64,000 nucleotides of DNA, from assembly GCF_011089895.1 (NCBI RefSeq), contig NZ_JAANAT010000001.1, positions 1,922,001 to 1,986,000 of the forward strand, written 5' to 3'. The notes under the pieces were generated by a model, which saw nothing but the letters and a program-made list of their open reading frames with translations, was not told where the DNA came from and searched no databases. This DNA comes from Mucilaginibacter inviolabilis (GTDB taxonomy: Bacteria; Bacteroidota; Bacteroidia; Sphingobacteriales; Sphingobacteriaceae). A program made the position numbers and the translations under genes. Within the stretch, counting starts at the first letter, position 1; each line of letters starts with the position of its first letter. Shown piece after piece: positions 11,013 through 19,501 of the stretch.

Positions 11013-11043
11013 CAAAGTTATCATTTTTCCAGTTATAAAGCAA
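11013..11043 (-). promoter_or_regulatory. Promoter of the marR gene (TTG-N20-TAACTTTG)
   Basis: On the minus strand TTG at 11043-11041 and TAACTTTG at 11020-11013 are 20 bases apart, a good fit to the Bacteroidota -33/-7 pair. The -7 box ends only three bases before the ATG at 11009, implying a leaderless or nearly leaderless mRNA if it is used. Confidence 0.5.
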
Positions 11044-11053
11044 TTGTCACTGG

Positions 11054-11083
11054 TTTGTAAATAGACAACAGTGTTTACCTTTG
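11054..11083 (+). promoter_or_regulatory. Promoter of the efflux operon (TTTG-N18-TACCTTTG)
   Basis: TTTG at 11054-11057 and TACCTTTG at 11076-11083 match the Bacteroidota -33/-7 consensus. The ATG at 11102 follows 18 bases later. The promoter lies next to the marR promoter, so one bound MarR dimer could block both. Confidence 0.65.
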
Positions 11084-11101
11084 TCGCATAAAAAATTAGC
11101 A

Positions 11102-12160
11102 ATGGAAACTATACAAGAAACTTACATTCCCAATCCTCCCGTGGCTGCCCTTCCCTGGAAATGGGCTGTAATTGGCCTGGTAATAATTACCACGCTGTAT
11201 TTCGGCAGCCAAAAGATCTATCACGCGTTTAATTATGAAAGTACAGATAACGCACAGGTAGAAAGTATTGCCGTACCGGTTGTGAATAGGGCTTCGGGCT
11301 TCATCCAGTCCTTTACGCTGAAAGATTACCAGTCGGTTGTAAAAGGTCAGGTTCTCTTAACAATTGATGACCGGGAATACAGGATTGCTGTACAGCAGGC
11401 AGAAGCAGATCTGGCAGCCGCTAAAGCCGATCTCGCTAGTGCAAATGCACAGATCAATAACATATCTTCAGATAAAAGCGTTGCGGCTGCCGGGGTAAAC
11501 GTTGAGCAGGTAGCGTTGGACAAAGCTAAGCGGGACATGGAACGCGATCAGGCATTGTTCAACGAGGGATCTATTACGAGACATCAGTTGGATAACACTG
11601 GTTCAGCTTATCAAACTGCCATTAAACAAATAGCTAAAAGCCGGTCGGTAGTCAATCAGGTAAATACGCAAACCGGCACAGCAAATGCACAGATCGCGCG
11701 TTCAAAAGCTACAATAGCGCTTCGTGAAGCAGCATTGGAAACAGCTAAACTCAATTTGTCTTATACCCGCATTATCGCTCCGGCAAACGGCAAGATTGGG
11801 AAAACGAACCTGGAATCCGGGCAATTCATTGAGGCCGGACAGCAATTGTTCAGTGTGGTTAACAATAACTTTTGGATCATAGCTAATTTTAAAGAAACAC
11901 AGATCGAACATATGCATATCGGGCAGCCGGTGAATATAGAGGTAGACGGCTATCCGGACAAAGGTATAACTGGTAAAATCAGCGACTTCAGCCAGGCCAC
12001 CGGGGCAAGGTTCTCTTTGCTGCCGCCTGATAACTCCACAGGAAACTTTGTGAAGGTAACACAACGTGTGCCCGTCAAAATACAAATAGACAATGTCAAC
12101 GAATTGCGGGATGTGCTTAAAGCAGGCCTGAGTGTAAACGTGGATGTTAAAATTAAATAA
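11102..12160 (+). CDS. HlyD/EmrA family periplasmic adaptor of a drug efflux pump
   Basis: 352 residues from METIQETYIPNPP. One N-terminal membrane span (about 19-37, WAVIGLVIITTLYFGSQ), then the adaptor pattern STDNAQVES with a biotinyl-lipoyl half (VVNRASGFIQSFTLKDYQSV), a long coiled-coil hairpin rich in Ala/Gln (about 95-210), the second lipoyl half (IIAPANGKIGKTNLESGQFI) and a C-terminal beta-barrel. EmrA-type adaptors connect a 14-helix MFS pump to a TolC channel, and both partners are encoded downstream in the same operon. The ATG overlapping the promoter by 21 bases upstream is rejected as start. Confidence 0.93.
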   Translation: METIQETYIPNPPVAALPWKWAVIGLVIITTLYFGSQKIYHAFNYESTDNAQVESIAVPVVNRASGFIQSFTLKDYQSVVKGQVLLTIDDREYRIAVQQAEADLAAAKADLASANAQINNISSDKSVAAAGVNVEQVALDKAKRDMERDQALFNEGSITRHQLDNTGSAYQTAIKQIAKSRSVVNQVNTQTGTANAQIARSKATIALREAALETAKLNLSYTRIIAPANGKIGKTNLESGQFIEAGQQLFSVVNNNFWIIANFKETQIEHMHIGQPVNIEVDGYPDKGITGKISDFSQATGARFSLLPPDNSTGNFVKVTQRVPVKIQIDNVNELRDVLKAGLSVNVDVKIK

Positions 12161-12167
12161 CACGATC

Positions 12168-12581
12168 ATGCCTGAAACCAGTAAAATTATCTGCGCCGTC
12201 GATTTTTCGGCCGCGTCTATGAAAACGCTTGAATACGCCAAAGATCTGGCCAGTATCAAAAATGCCTGCCTGTATATACTGCACGTTTTTCATTACGACG
12301 ACCTTGCTGCCACCGTTTATGAAGATGATACTTATTACCAGGAAGCTGAACAGAAATTAAAGGCCCTGTGTATGGAGCACGATCCCTTACATCGGTACAT
12401 CCAACCGCTTTTAGAAGCAGGAGAAGTATCTCCAACTATCGTCAGATGTGCTGAAGAAATGCAACCCGATTTTATGGTCATTGGCTCACACGGGCACAAC
12501 ATTATTCAGGAGCTTCTGGGTAGTACAGCGGCTTACGTTATGGAGCACAGTAGAGTACCACTGCTCATCATCAAGCATTAA
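12168..12581 (+). CDS. Universal stress protein (UspA family)
   Basis: 137 residues from MPETSKIICAVDFSAAS; a further eight in-frame codons upstream overlap the end of the adaptor gene and are not needed. The ATP-binding type motif is present near the C terminus (VIGSHGHNIIQELLGSTA, i.e. G-2X-G-9X-GS), followed by the family ending VPLLIIKH. USP proteins are cytoplasmic nucleotide-binding dimers that modulate stress responses. It lies seven bases after the adaptor and 30 before the MFS pump, so it is embedded within the efflux operon, an unusual place that suggests it modulates the pump or reports on its induction. Confidence 0.92.
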   Translation: MPETSKIICAVDFSAASMKTLEYAKDLASIKNACLYILHVFHYDDLAATVYEDDTYYQEAEQKLKALCMEHDPLHRYIQPLLEAGEVSPTIVRCAEEMQPDFMVIGSHGHNIIQELLGSTAAYVMEHSRVPLLIIKH

Positions 12582-12611
12582 TTATTATGTACTATCCTAA
12601 AAAAATTCCCT

Positions 12612-14189
12612 ATGGCCATCAGTAAATTAACCCGTGCAATTATCGTTATCACCACAATTTCGGGTGCAGTGATGGAGCTCATCGATTCTTCTATTGTTAA
12701 CGTCGCACTCAATAATATCAGTGGTAACCTGGGGGCAACAACAGAGGATGCTTCCTGGGTTGTTACATCTTATGCTATAGCCAATGTGATCGTTATTCCA
12801 ATGACGGGCTTTTTAAGTCGTTTTTTTGGACGGAAGAACTACTATTTGTCTTCCATCATCATTTTCACCATAGCCTCCTATATGTGCGGTGCTTCCACAT
12901 CATTATGGATGCTTGTTTTCTGGCGCTTTATACAAGGTTTAGGTGGCGGAGCACTGTTGTCCGTTTCTCAAGGTATTTTATTTGAAGCTTTTGATCCCTC
13001 CGAAAAATCCAAAGCATCGGGAATCTTCGGGATGGGTGTGGTTATCGGGCCAACCATCGGACCCATGCTGGGCGGGTATATAGTAGATAATTACTCCTGG
13101 CCACTGATTTTTACCATTAACATTCCTATAGGTGTCATCGCTGCTTTATTAACCTGGCGTTATATTGACAAAAAGCCCGAAGAACTTGTTATTGACCGCA
13201 AAGTAATTAAGGTAGATTATATTGGTATACTTTCACTCGCGGCCGGTGTAGGCGCATTACAGTATGTACTTGAAAAAGGGCAGACAGACGATTGGTTTGA
13301 AAATGAAGCCATCCGCATCATGACAACCATCGCATTCGTTGGGCTGGCATTATTCATCTGGTGGGAAATCACCACAAAACAACCGGTTATTAATTTAAAG
13401 GTGATGAAAAGCACTAACCTGATTGGAAGTAACGTGATCACTTTTGTGTGTGGATTCGGGTTGTACAGCTCCGTTTATATTTTTCCGCTTATGGTACAAC
13501 GTGCAATGGGTTATACACCAACGGAATCGGGCCTTTCTCTTATTCCAAGTGCGCTGGCGTCAATTATCGCTATGCCATTAATCGGCAATCTAATGGGCAA
13601 GGGTGTATCTCCGCTGATATTTGTTGCAGCCGGCTTCCTGTTCTTTATTTCGCATGGCTTTCTAGCATCACAGGCTTCACCAGAGGCCAGCAGGGCATGG
13701 TTCACCTACGTTCAGATTTTTCGCGGTCTGGGTACTTCCTGCCTAACAGTACCCCTACTCACTCAAGCAGTAGTTGGATTAAAGCCGAAAGATATTCCTT
13801 ACGGCATATCGCTCAATAACATGTCCAGACAACTTGGAGGTGCTTTCGGAATTGGACTAATGAATACATATGCCGCGCGTCGCATGGCTGTCCACCGTTC
13901 AGACCTGGTATCCAACTTGCAGGGAAACAACATATTGTTACAGGAGCGGTTACACCGGATATCAAATACATTAACGGCCAAAGGCGTTAACCGCCTTCAG
14001 GCAAAATCACAGGCAGCCTACGCAACACTTGACCATGCTATTAGTAACCAGGCGCAAATGCGTGCCTATTTAGATGGGTTCCTGCTCATCAGCATATTTT
14101 TTATTGCTGCGGTTCCTTTCATACTAATGCTCAAAACAAAACCTATGGATGCCGCCACACGCGCCCGCATTGCCAGTGAAGCACATTAA
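12612..14189 (+). CDS. DHA2 (EmrB/QacA) family MFS multidrug transporter
   Basis: 525 residues with 14 predicted membrane helices. Recognisable motifs: helix 1 acidic motif ISGAVMELIDSSIVNVAL, motif A region FLSRFFGRKNYY, and motif C GMGVVIGPTIGPMLGGYI. The C terminus is cytoplasmic (KTKPMDAATRARI). DHA2 members export drugs, dyes or bile-like compounds with proton antiport across the inner membrane and, with an EmrA adaptor and TolC, straight out of the cell. The operon holds exactly these partners. The ligand cannot be read from the sequence. Confidence 0.94.
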   Translation: MAISKLTRAIIVITTISGAVMELIDSSIVNVALNNISGNLGATTEDASWVVTSYAIANVIVIPMTGFLSRFFGRKNYYLSSIIIFTIASYMCGASTSLWMLVFWRFIQGLGGGALLSVSQGILFEAFDPSEKSKASGIFGMGVVIGPTIGPMLGGYIVDNYSWPLIFTINIPIGVIAALLTWRYIDKKPEELVIDRKVIKVDYIGILSLAAGVGALQYVLEKGQTDDWFENEAIRIMTTIAFVGLALFIWWEITTKQPVINLKVMKSTNLIGSNVITFVCGFGLYSSVYIFPLMVQRAMGYTPTESGLSLIPSALASIIAMPLIGNLMGKGVSPLIFVAAGFLFFISHGFLASQASPEASRAWFTYVQIFRGLGTSCLTVPLLTQAVVGLKPKDIPYGISLNNMSRQLGGAFGIGLMNTYAARRMAVHRSDLVSNLQGNNILLQERLHRISNTLTAKGVNRLQAKSQAAYATLDHAISNQAQMRAYLDGFLLISIFFIAAVPFILMLKTKPMDAATRARIASEAH

Positions 14190-14206
14190 AAAAACAGATT
14201 AACATC

Positions 14207-15499
14207 ATGAGAAAATTAACAACTATATACCTATTCCTTTTTGCATGCAGCCATTTATCGGCCCAGCAGATCAATCCAGAGCTGAAAGGGTTAATCAACC
14301 AATCGTTCACCTATTTTCCGCAGTTTAATGAGCTGAATCAGCAGGTACAGGTGGCCTCCGACAAGGTTAGCCTGATCCAGGCTTCGCGGTTACCAAAGGT
14401 TGATGTCAGTGCGGGTTACCGATATGATGATCCTATTTCATCATTTGATTTACCCGTTAACGGCCGGTTAACGAATTTTAAAATAGCACCCAACAATAAT
14501 TACAGTACCGCGATGAATGCGAGTTACGTGCTATTGGATTTCGGTATGGTAAAAGCCAATGTGGATAAGGCCAAAAAAGACCTGCAATATGCCAGAGACA
14601 ATGTCGCTTACAATCAGGCGCAAACAGCTTACCAGGTAGCCAATATCTATTATCAGATCATTTACTTAAAAAAGGCTGTTGCGATTCAGGATAGTGTCAT
14701 CAATTTTCTGAAAGCAAATAAGCAGGATACCGAGGTTAAGCTTAAACATGGTGATGCATTAAGATATGATGTACTGTCTATCCAATCTACCATCGATCAG
14801 GCCGAGAATACTAAGATCGATCTGCAAAACAGCCAGGCTAAGCAATACAATCTACTCCAATATATAACAGGATCTGCCCAAAACTCGGGTACGCAATTTG
14901 ATTTTTCTGGCGAAGGATCTGTTAAGGCAGAAGACGCACTTGCAGCCGCACAAAGTAATAACCCCGGATTTACTCTATTAAAAGACCATATCGCGCAATC
15001 TAAAGCAGATTTAGCAGCGAGCAGAAACGGCGGAAAACCTTCTGTTGTATTAAGTGCAGGCACAGGCTTTGTCAATGGCTACGGCCCCAACCTTGACGCC
15101 TTTAAATATAACTACAATGCAGGTGTAACACTCCGCATCCCCATCTACCTTGGAGGCACTGTCAGAAAACAGATCCGGTTATCACAAAGTCAGCTCAGGG
15201 AAACTAATTTAAGGAAGGAATCGATGAATAACGATTACCTGAAAGATATTAAACAGGCACTCGTTGATATAGAAAGCAACAGGAATAGTCTGATCAATGT
15301 ACAGAAGCAAGTCAATGAGGTTCAAGAAGCAAAAAAGCTGGCACAAAGCCGCTATCGGAACGGAACCGGTACTAATCTGGAGCTAACCAATGCAAGTACC
15401 AACGTTCAACAGGTGCAACTTACCCAACTGCGTTACAAATTTCAACTATGCCTGGCACAGCTGGAACTTGCAAGGCTTACAGGCGAGGTATACTGGTAA
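14207..15499 (+). CDS. TolC family outer membrane efflux channel
   Basis: 430 residues with a Sec signal peptide (FLFACSHLSAQQ, cleavage near residue 19). It has the duplicated TolC architecture: long helical regions (VQVASDKVSLIQASRLPKV; ARDNVAYNQAQTAYQVANIYYQI) alternating with beta strands, and the family motif KKLAQSRYRNGTGTNLELTNA near the C terminus. Length fits the usual 420-480. It starts 17 bases after the MFS gene and is the last gene of the marR-controlled efflux operon. Confidence 0.93.
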   Translation: MRKLTTIYLFLFACSHLSAQQINPELKGLINQSFTYFPQFNELNQQVQVASDKVSLIQASRLPKVDVSAGYRYDDPISSFDLPVNGRLTNFKIAPNNNYSTAMNASYVLLDFGMVKANVDKAKKDLQYARDNVAYNQAQTAYQVANIYYQIIYLKKAVAIQDSVINFLKANKQDTEVKLKHGDALRYDVLSIQSTIDQAENTKIDLQNSQAKQYNLLQYITGSAQNSGTQFDFSGEGSVKAEDALAAAQSNNPGFTLLKDHIAQSKADLAASRNGGKPSVVLSAGTGFVNGYGPNLDAFKYNYNAGVTLRIPIYLGGTVRKQIRLSQSQLRETNLRKESMNNDYLKDIKQALVDIESNRNSLINVQKQVNEVQEAKKLAQSRYRNGTGTNLELTNASTNVQQVQLTQLRYKFQLCLAQLELARLTGEVYW

Positions 15500-15600
15500 T
15501 ATACGAGAGAGACAATTCCAATCATAGAGGTTTATAATCTGCGATTAGCAGATCGACTGAAGTTATTTCAAAACATATTAGCCTTTTATAACAATTGAAG

Positions 15601-15882
15601 ATGAATGCAAACATGACCGATCCTGTATATATCTTTACACACCTTATCATGATCATTTGTTTTTTAGTCGTGATGATTGTTCCGTATGAAAAAAATTTCT
15701 TAAAGTGGATACGGAAAAACCGGGTCTATCCTCAAATGTAATTGTTGCTACATTTGGAACAATTAGGCGAAATCGATTTTGCGAATAATATGCCCAAAAA
15801 GCTGAATATTGAAAAAATGTATGTCGTCAAAGATTCTTTGATCATAACCTTAATAAATAATAAGCGGCATTCAGAGTACTAA
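15601..15882 (+). pseudogene. Small membrane ORF interrupted by an in-frame stop
   Basis: ATG at 15601 opens a 46-codon frame with a hydrophobic helix (FTHLIMIICFLVVMIV) and a basic tail (KWIRKNRVYPQM), stopping at 15741. The same frame continues without another stop for 46 codons (EQLGEIDFANNMPKKLNIEK, then YVVKDSLIITLINNKR) to TAA at 15882, which looks coding rather than random. Either the first 46 residues are a real small membrane protein, or this is one gene of about 93 residues broken by a single nonsense change. No family recognised. Confidence 0.4.
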
Positions 15883-15912
15883 TTTATTGGAAAACAAACA
15901 CATTAATAACAT

Positions 15913-16758
15913 ATGCAACAATACGATATCAACTGGTTGAAATTTAGCATAGGAGTTATCATGAGCCTGGTGCTTTCGCTAAGTGTTCATATTGTAATGC
16001 TCCAGGGCATGAATGTAGCCTTTCCTGATTTTACAGTTATTACTGGGCCTTACAAATTTTTCACTCGCGTGGTTTCAGTATTGAGTTTGATGTTTTTTTG
16101 GGAATTAGCTGATAAGAAAGTTGGAGGAACGATTGCAAAAAAATGGACTTTGCTGGTTATTATTGATGCTATGTTAACAGAAAGTCTTTTTAGGGGCCCA
16201 TTTATGAACGGCTATTGCAGCAATTCGATAAGCTTTATGTTGATCAACAACATTCCAAAGTTACTGGCGATAGCTGTAATGTGTGGACTAATAGTTTTCA
16301 CTGCGTCAAGACTAAATAATTTTTTTCTTAAATTTTCAGCTGCAGTTGCCATAGCCGCTATTTTCATGTTTGTTGCGAGTCCATTGATTACAGCAGCCTG
16401 GAGGCCGGTAGCAAACTCGATCGCCCACCTTGCCCCTACAGGCGAATGGTGCAAATTGCCTTATGGTCCCGAAGTACTCATACCTTCATATGTCAGCTTT
16501 ATTGAACCTGTTATTGCTTGCATGATAATGGCAATCTTAATTTGGAATCAGCTTTCACCAACAAGATGGTTAAAGTATTTTCTGTTCACTTTAATTATAT
16601 TGGCAATAAAAAATCAATTATTAATGCCGATATTTTACGCAATATTGGGTAAAGACAATCTTATAATCAATTTGGCAAGCGAGGGACAATTTACTTTGGA
16701 AGCTATTACTTTAGCTATAACTACTGGTTTTACTTTTGAATGGAGCTTAAAAAGCTAG
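15913..16758 (+). CDS. Polytopic membrane protein of unknown function
   Basis: 281 residues with about seven hydrophobic segments, for example IGVIMSLVLSLSVHIVML (12-30), LAIAVMCGLIVFTA, AAVAIAAIFMFVASPLI, FIEPVIACMIMAILIW and FLFTLIILAIKNQLLM. There is no signal peptide beyond the first helix and no catalytic motif I recognise. Charged and Cys/Gly-containing loops (MNGYCSNSIS; PTGEWCKLPYGPEV) lie between helices 3 and 6. It starts 30 bases after the interrupted small ORF and has no clear operon partner. Real by length and composition; role unknown. Confidence 0.7.
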   Translation: MQQYDINWLKFSIGVIMSLVLSLSVHIVMLQGMNVAFPDFTVITGPYKFFTRVVSVLSLMFFWELADKKVGGTIAKKWTLLVIIDAMLTESLFRGPFMNGYCSNSISFMLINNIPKLLAIAVMCGLIVFTASRLNNFFLKFSAAVAIAAIFMFVASPLITAAWRPVANSIAHLAPTGEWCKLPYGPEVLIPSYVSFIEPVIACMIMAILIWNQLSPTRWLKYFLFTLIILAIKNQLLMPIFYAILGKDNLIINLASEGQFTLEAITLAITTGFTFEWSLKS

Positions 16759-16897
16759 TTCTTGTTTCTCATTCGACCGCAAGGTAACCTCTTGAATTCA
16801 AACCACTATAACACATTGATAAACAGAAGAAAAAAATTTCAAAATACGATCCAAGCGAGAACCGATCTTATATAGTTCAAACTATACTGCCATCCAA

Positions 16898-16996
16898 GCC
16901 AATTTCTTCAAATCCTCCATAAAGGTGTTAGAAAACTGGCCGGACCTTCACAAAAAAAGCACAGTAATACTCAACATTACCGTGCTTTTTATTTTA
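16898..16996 (+). repeat. Dispersed intergenic repeat, copy B
   Basis: GCCAATTTCTTCAAATCCTCC, AAAGGTGTTAGAAAACTG, then CGGACCTTCAC and a hairpin whose sequence differs from the other copies. On the minus strand the left part reads QFSNTFMEDLKKLA before a stop after five more codons. Confidence 0.7.
16965..16996 (+). terminator. Hairpin with T-run inside repeat copy B
   Basis: AAAAAGCAC.GTAAT pairs with ATTAC.GTGCTTTTT with one mismatch; the flanking A-run and T-run make it a possible bidirectional terminator. Confidence 0.65.
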
Positions 16997-17014
16997 TAAA
17001 CTGTAGTAACCCTA

Positions 17015-17150
17015 TCAATACTTTTTTTCCTCAATAAAGGTTCTTAAATTCTTATCGTAACTAATTTCAACAATAGCATTGGGAAAGCCAATGGGAGTTT
17101 GTCACTTTTGAATTAAGATTTACGTTGTCATGATCATTGTCAACTATAAA
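17015..17150 (-). pseudogene. Possible degraded gene end
   Basis: On the minus strand the sequence TPIGFPNAIVEISYDKNLRT, then FIEEKKY and a stop looks like a protein C terminus but has no start and, about 30 codons upstream, only a short frame in another phase (MFIVDNDHDNVNLNSK). It may be the tail of a gene broken by a frameshift. No family recognised. The rest of the 16759-17322 gap shows nothing apart from repeat copy B. Confidence 0.25.
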
Positions 17151-17322
17151 CATGTTACCGGATGTTAAAGTAGCAAAGCAAACAAGACGTGCTTAAGGCT
17201 TACACCTTTATCTAAATTCTTAACCTGCGTCAAGTGAATTTCTTACCATAGATCAAACGTTTACGATTTTATTTAGGCAAATTTTGTATGGTCAATAATG
17301 ACATAACGCTTAATGCTTAAAA

Positions 17323-17886
17323 ATGAAAAACGCCATTCAATCTGCAGCCATTATCCTGCTTATCATCACAGCCGGAAATTTCACACTCCAAGCTCAGTCA
17401 AAACAAGAAATTGTCAACGCACAAAATCAGCTTAAACAGCTTACCGCTGCCGACAAGCTGGTACAACAACATCTGAAAACTTTTGACACGCTCGATTATA
17501 CCATTTTCAGTAATCAGCAATGGCTACGCTTTCATGAAAGTCATGCCCAAAACATTAAAGTTTACTGGCCCGATGGGCATGTAACTGTTGGCTTAGCAAA
17601 ACATATTGAAGATATGAAGGCCTTGTTTGTTTATGCACCCGATACCCGGATCAAGCAACATCCTATCCGGTTTGGCTCTGGCAACTTTACCGCAGTAACC
17701 GGTGTTTTTGAAGGTACTTTTACTAAACCAATGCCTATAGGTAAAGGTAAGTTTATACAACCCACAGGTAAAAAATTCAGCATACCGATGGCTACCATTG
17801 GGATATGGAAAAATGGCGTAATGACCGAAGAACATCTTTTTTGGGATAATAAAGCCTACTTAGATCAGATAGGCTTAGGTAAATAA
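17323..17886 (+). CDS. Secreted SnoaL-like (NTF2-fold) protein
   Basis: 187 residues with a Sec signal peptide (IILLIITAGNFTLQAQS, cleavage near 25). The mature part has the NTF2/SnoaL pattern: an N-terminal helix (KLVQQHLKTFDTLDYTIF), HESHAQNIKVYWPDGHVTVG, a central helix (LAKHIEDMKALFVYAPD) and C-terminal strands with EGTF and EEHLFWDNKAYLDQIG. SnoaL-like ester cyclases and dehydratases have a similar core, but a catalytic residue is not assigned here. It precedes a dioxygenase and an esterase on the same strand, but a terminator-like hairpin separates them. Confidence 0.75.
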   Translation: MKNAIQSAAIILLIITAGNFTLQAQSKQEIVNAQNQLKQLTAADKLVQQHLKTFDTLDYTIFSNQQWLRFHESHAQNIKVYWPDGHVTVGLAKHIEDMKALFVYAPDTRIKQHPIRFGSGNFTAVTGVFEGTFTKPMPIGKGKFIQPTGKKFSIPMATIGIWKNGVMTEEHLFWDNKAYLDQIGLGK

Positions 17887-17899
17887 TTTTTATAAACGT

Positions 17900-17931
17900 A
17901 CCCGGATGATCCCTATCGTGATCATCCGGGT
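17900..17931 (+). terminator. Terminator after the SnoaL-like gene
   Basis: ACCCGGATGATC and GATCATCCGGGT form a perfect 12-bp stem with an eight-base loop, followed by TTT. It lies 14 bases after the stop codon. Confidence 0.75.
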
Positions 17932-17951
17932 TTACACAGATACTACATATC

Positions 17952-18776
17952 ATGAAACTGCACCATCTTGATCAGATAACACAGGGGTACCAGGCGAGGG
18001 ATAAAAAAATGCCGGTATTGTTTATTGGCCATGGCCACCCGGTAAATGCTATCCTGGATAATGATTTTACACAAACGCTTACCAGCCTGGGCAGGCAAAT
18101 AGACAAGCCCAACGCTATACTGGTTATATCGGCCCATTGGGAAACGGTGGGTACCTATGTAAGCGTAAACCCCAACCCCAAAATTATTTATGATTTTGGA
18201 CGGTTTGACGACCGTCTTTTTGAGGTAAGCTATACCCCCCAAGGCCATCCCGAACTGGCCAGGGCTGTAAAACAAGCCGTTACCCTTACAGATGTTATGG
18301 AAGACCCGGAGATGGGGCTTGATCATGGCGCCTGGACCATTTTGAAATTTATATGGCCGCAGGCCGATGTCCCGGTTTTTGAAATGAGTATGGATTATAC
18401 CCGCTCGCCCCAATATCATTATCAGCTTGGGCAGCAGTTAAAGGCTTTACGTAACAAAGGCGTGCTTATAGTTTGCAGCGGCAATATTGTACACAACCTG
18501 CGGCTTACTCACTGGCATGATATCGCGGCTAAACCGTACGACTGGAACCTGGAGTTTGATGCTACGGTAAAACACCATATTGATACCCATAATTTTGAGG
18601 CCTTGGTTAATTATCATCAGTTAGGTAATGCTGCACAACTATCCATACCAACAAACGATCATTATTTACCTATGCTGTATAGTTTAGGACTTGCCGATTC
18701 CAACGAACCCATTAAACATATTTACGAAGGCTTTCAGTTTGCCAGCATGAGTATGCGCTGCTTTCAGATAGGCTGA
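17952..18776 (+). CDS. 4,5-DOPA extradiol dioxygenase-like protein (LigB superfamily)
   Basis: 274 residues, the length of the YgiD/DODA family. Metal-ligand motifs are visible: FIGHGHP (His about 27), VISAHWET (His about 62) and GLDHGAWTIL (His about 125), plus NIVHNLR near residue 180. These enzymes open catecholic rings next to the hydroxyls using a bound divalent metal. The natural substrate of bacterial members is uncertain. The next gene begins 22 bases downstream, and an esterase and a Crp/Fnr regulator follow, suggesting one operon of aromatic or phenolic ester handling; that is inference. Confidence 0.88.
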   Translation: MKLHHLDQITQGYQARDKKMPVLFIGHGHPVNAILDNDFTQTLTSLGRQIDKPNAILVISAHWETVGTYVSVNPNPKIIYDFGRFDDRLFEVSYTPQGHPELARAVKQAVTLTDVMEDPEMGLDHGAWTILKFIWPQADVPVFEMSMDYTRSPQYHYQLGQQLKALRNKGVLIVCSGNIVHNLRLTHWHDIAAKPYDWNLEFDATVKHHIDTHNFEALVNYHQLGNAAQLSIPTNDHYLPMLYSLGLADSNEPIKHIYEGFQFASMSMRCFQIG

Positions 18777-18798
18777 TCATCAGCATTAAAAACAAAAA

Positions 18799-19476
18799 AT
18801 GGAAAATAACCATAAATACACCGCTATCAAAGGCCAGGAATTGGTATTAACTTACAAGATCCGCCAACCTCTGGTAAAAACCACTAATCCAGGCTTGCTG
18901 ATATTACTACACGGCGTGGGTAGTAATGAAGACGATCTATTTCGCTTTGCAGATACCCTGCCGCCACACTTCATCGTGGTTTCTGCCAGAGCGCCCTATA
19001 CTATCTGCCCCGGACGTTATGCCTGGTTCAGGGTTGATTTTTCATCTGGCAAGCCAGTAATTGATCCGGAGCAAGCCGAAAAAAGCAGGCAGGTCTTGAA
19101 TTTATTTACCAGCCAGCTTATGGAGCGTTATGAAGTTAACCCTACCGAAGTTTATATGGGCGGTTTTAGCCAGGGCGGTATCATGTCATACAGTACCGGT
19201 TTAACCCATCCGCAAAAATTTAAAGGTATTTTTATTTTGAGCAGCCGCCTGTTGCCCGAAGTAAAACCCCTTATTAACCCCGGGCCCGCGCTGCAAAAAC
19301 TGCGCGTATTTATTGCACATGGTATAGCCGACCAGGTTTTGCCATTGCCGCATGCCCATGAAGCTAAAGCTTACCTGGATAACCTCACGCCCGACATCAC
19401 TTATCACGAATACCGTATAGGCCACCAGGTTGATACCCGGGAGCTGGCTGATCTGAATAATTGGCTATTGTCATAA
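18799..19476 (+). CDS. Phospholipase/carboxylesterase (alpha/beta hydrolase)
   Basis: 225 residues with the alpha/beta hydrolase core: LLILLHGVGSNEDDLFRFAD (oxyanion region), nucleophile elbow GFSQGGIMS (Ser near residue 124), acid in AHGIADQVLP and His in YRIGHQVDTRE near the C terminus. Size and motifs fit the YpfH/acyl-thioesterase-like carboxylesterase group. No signal peptide, so cytoplasmic. It lies between the dioxygenase gene and a Crp/Fnr regulator with short gaps (22 and 25 bases). Confidence 0.9.
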   Translation: MENNHKYTAIKGQELVLTYKIRQPLVKTTNPGLLILLHGVGSNEDDLFRFADTLPPHFIVVSARAPYTICPGRYAWFRVDFSSGKPVIDPEQAEKSRQVLNLFTSQLMERYEVNPTEVYMGGFSQGGIMSYSTGLTHPQKFKGIFILSSRLLPEVKPLINPGPALQKLRVFIAHGIADQVLPLPHAHEAKAYLDNLTPDITYHEYRIGHQVDTRELADLNNWLLS

Positions 19477-19501
19477 CAGGGCATTATAGCTAATTTAGTC
19501 A

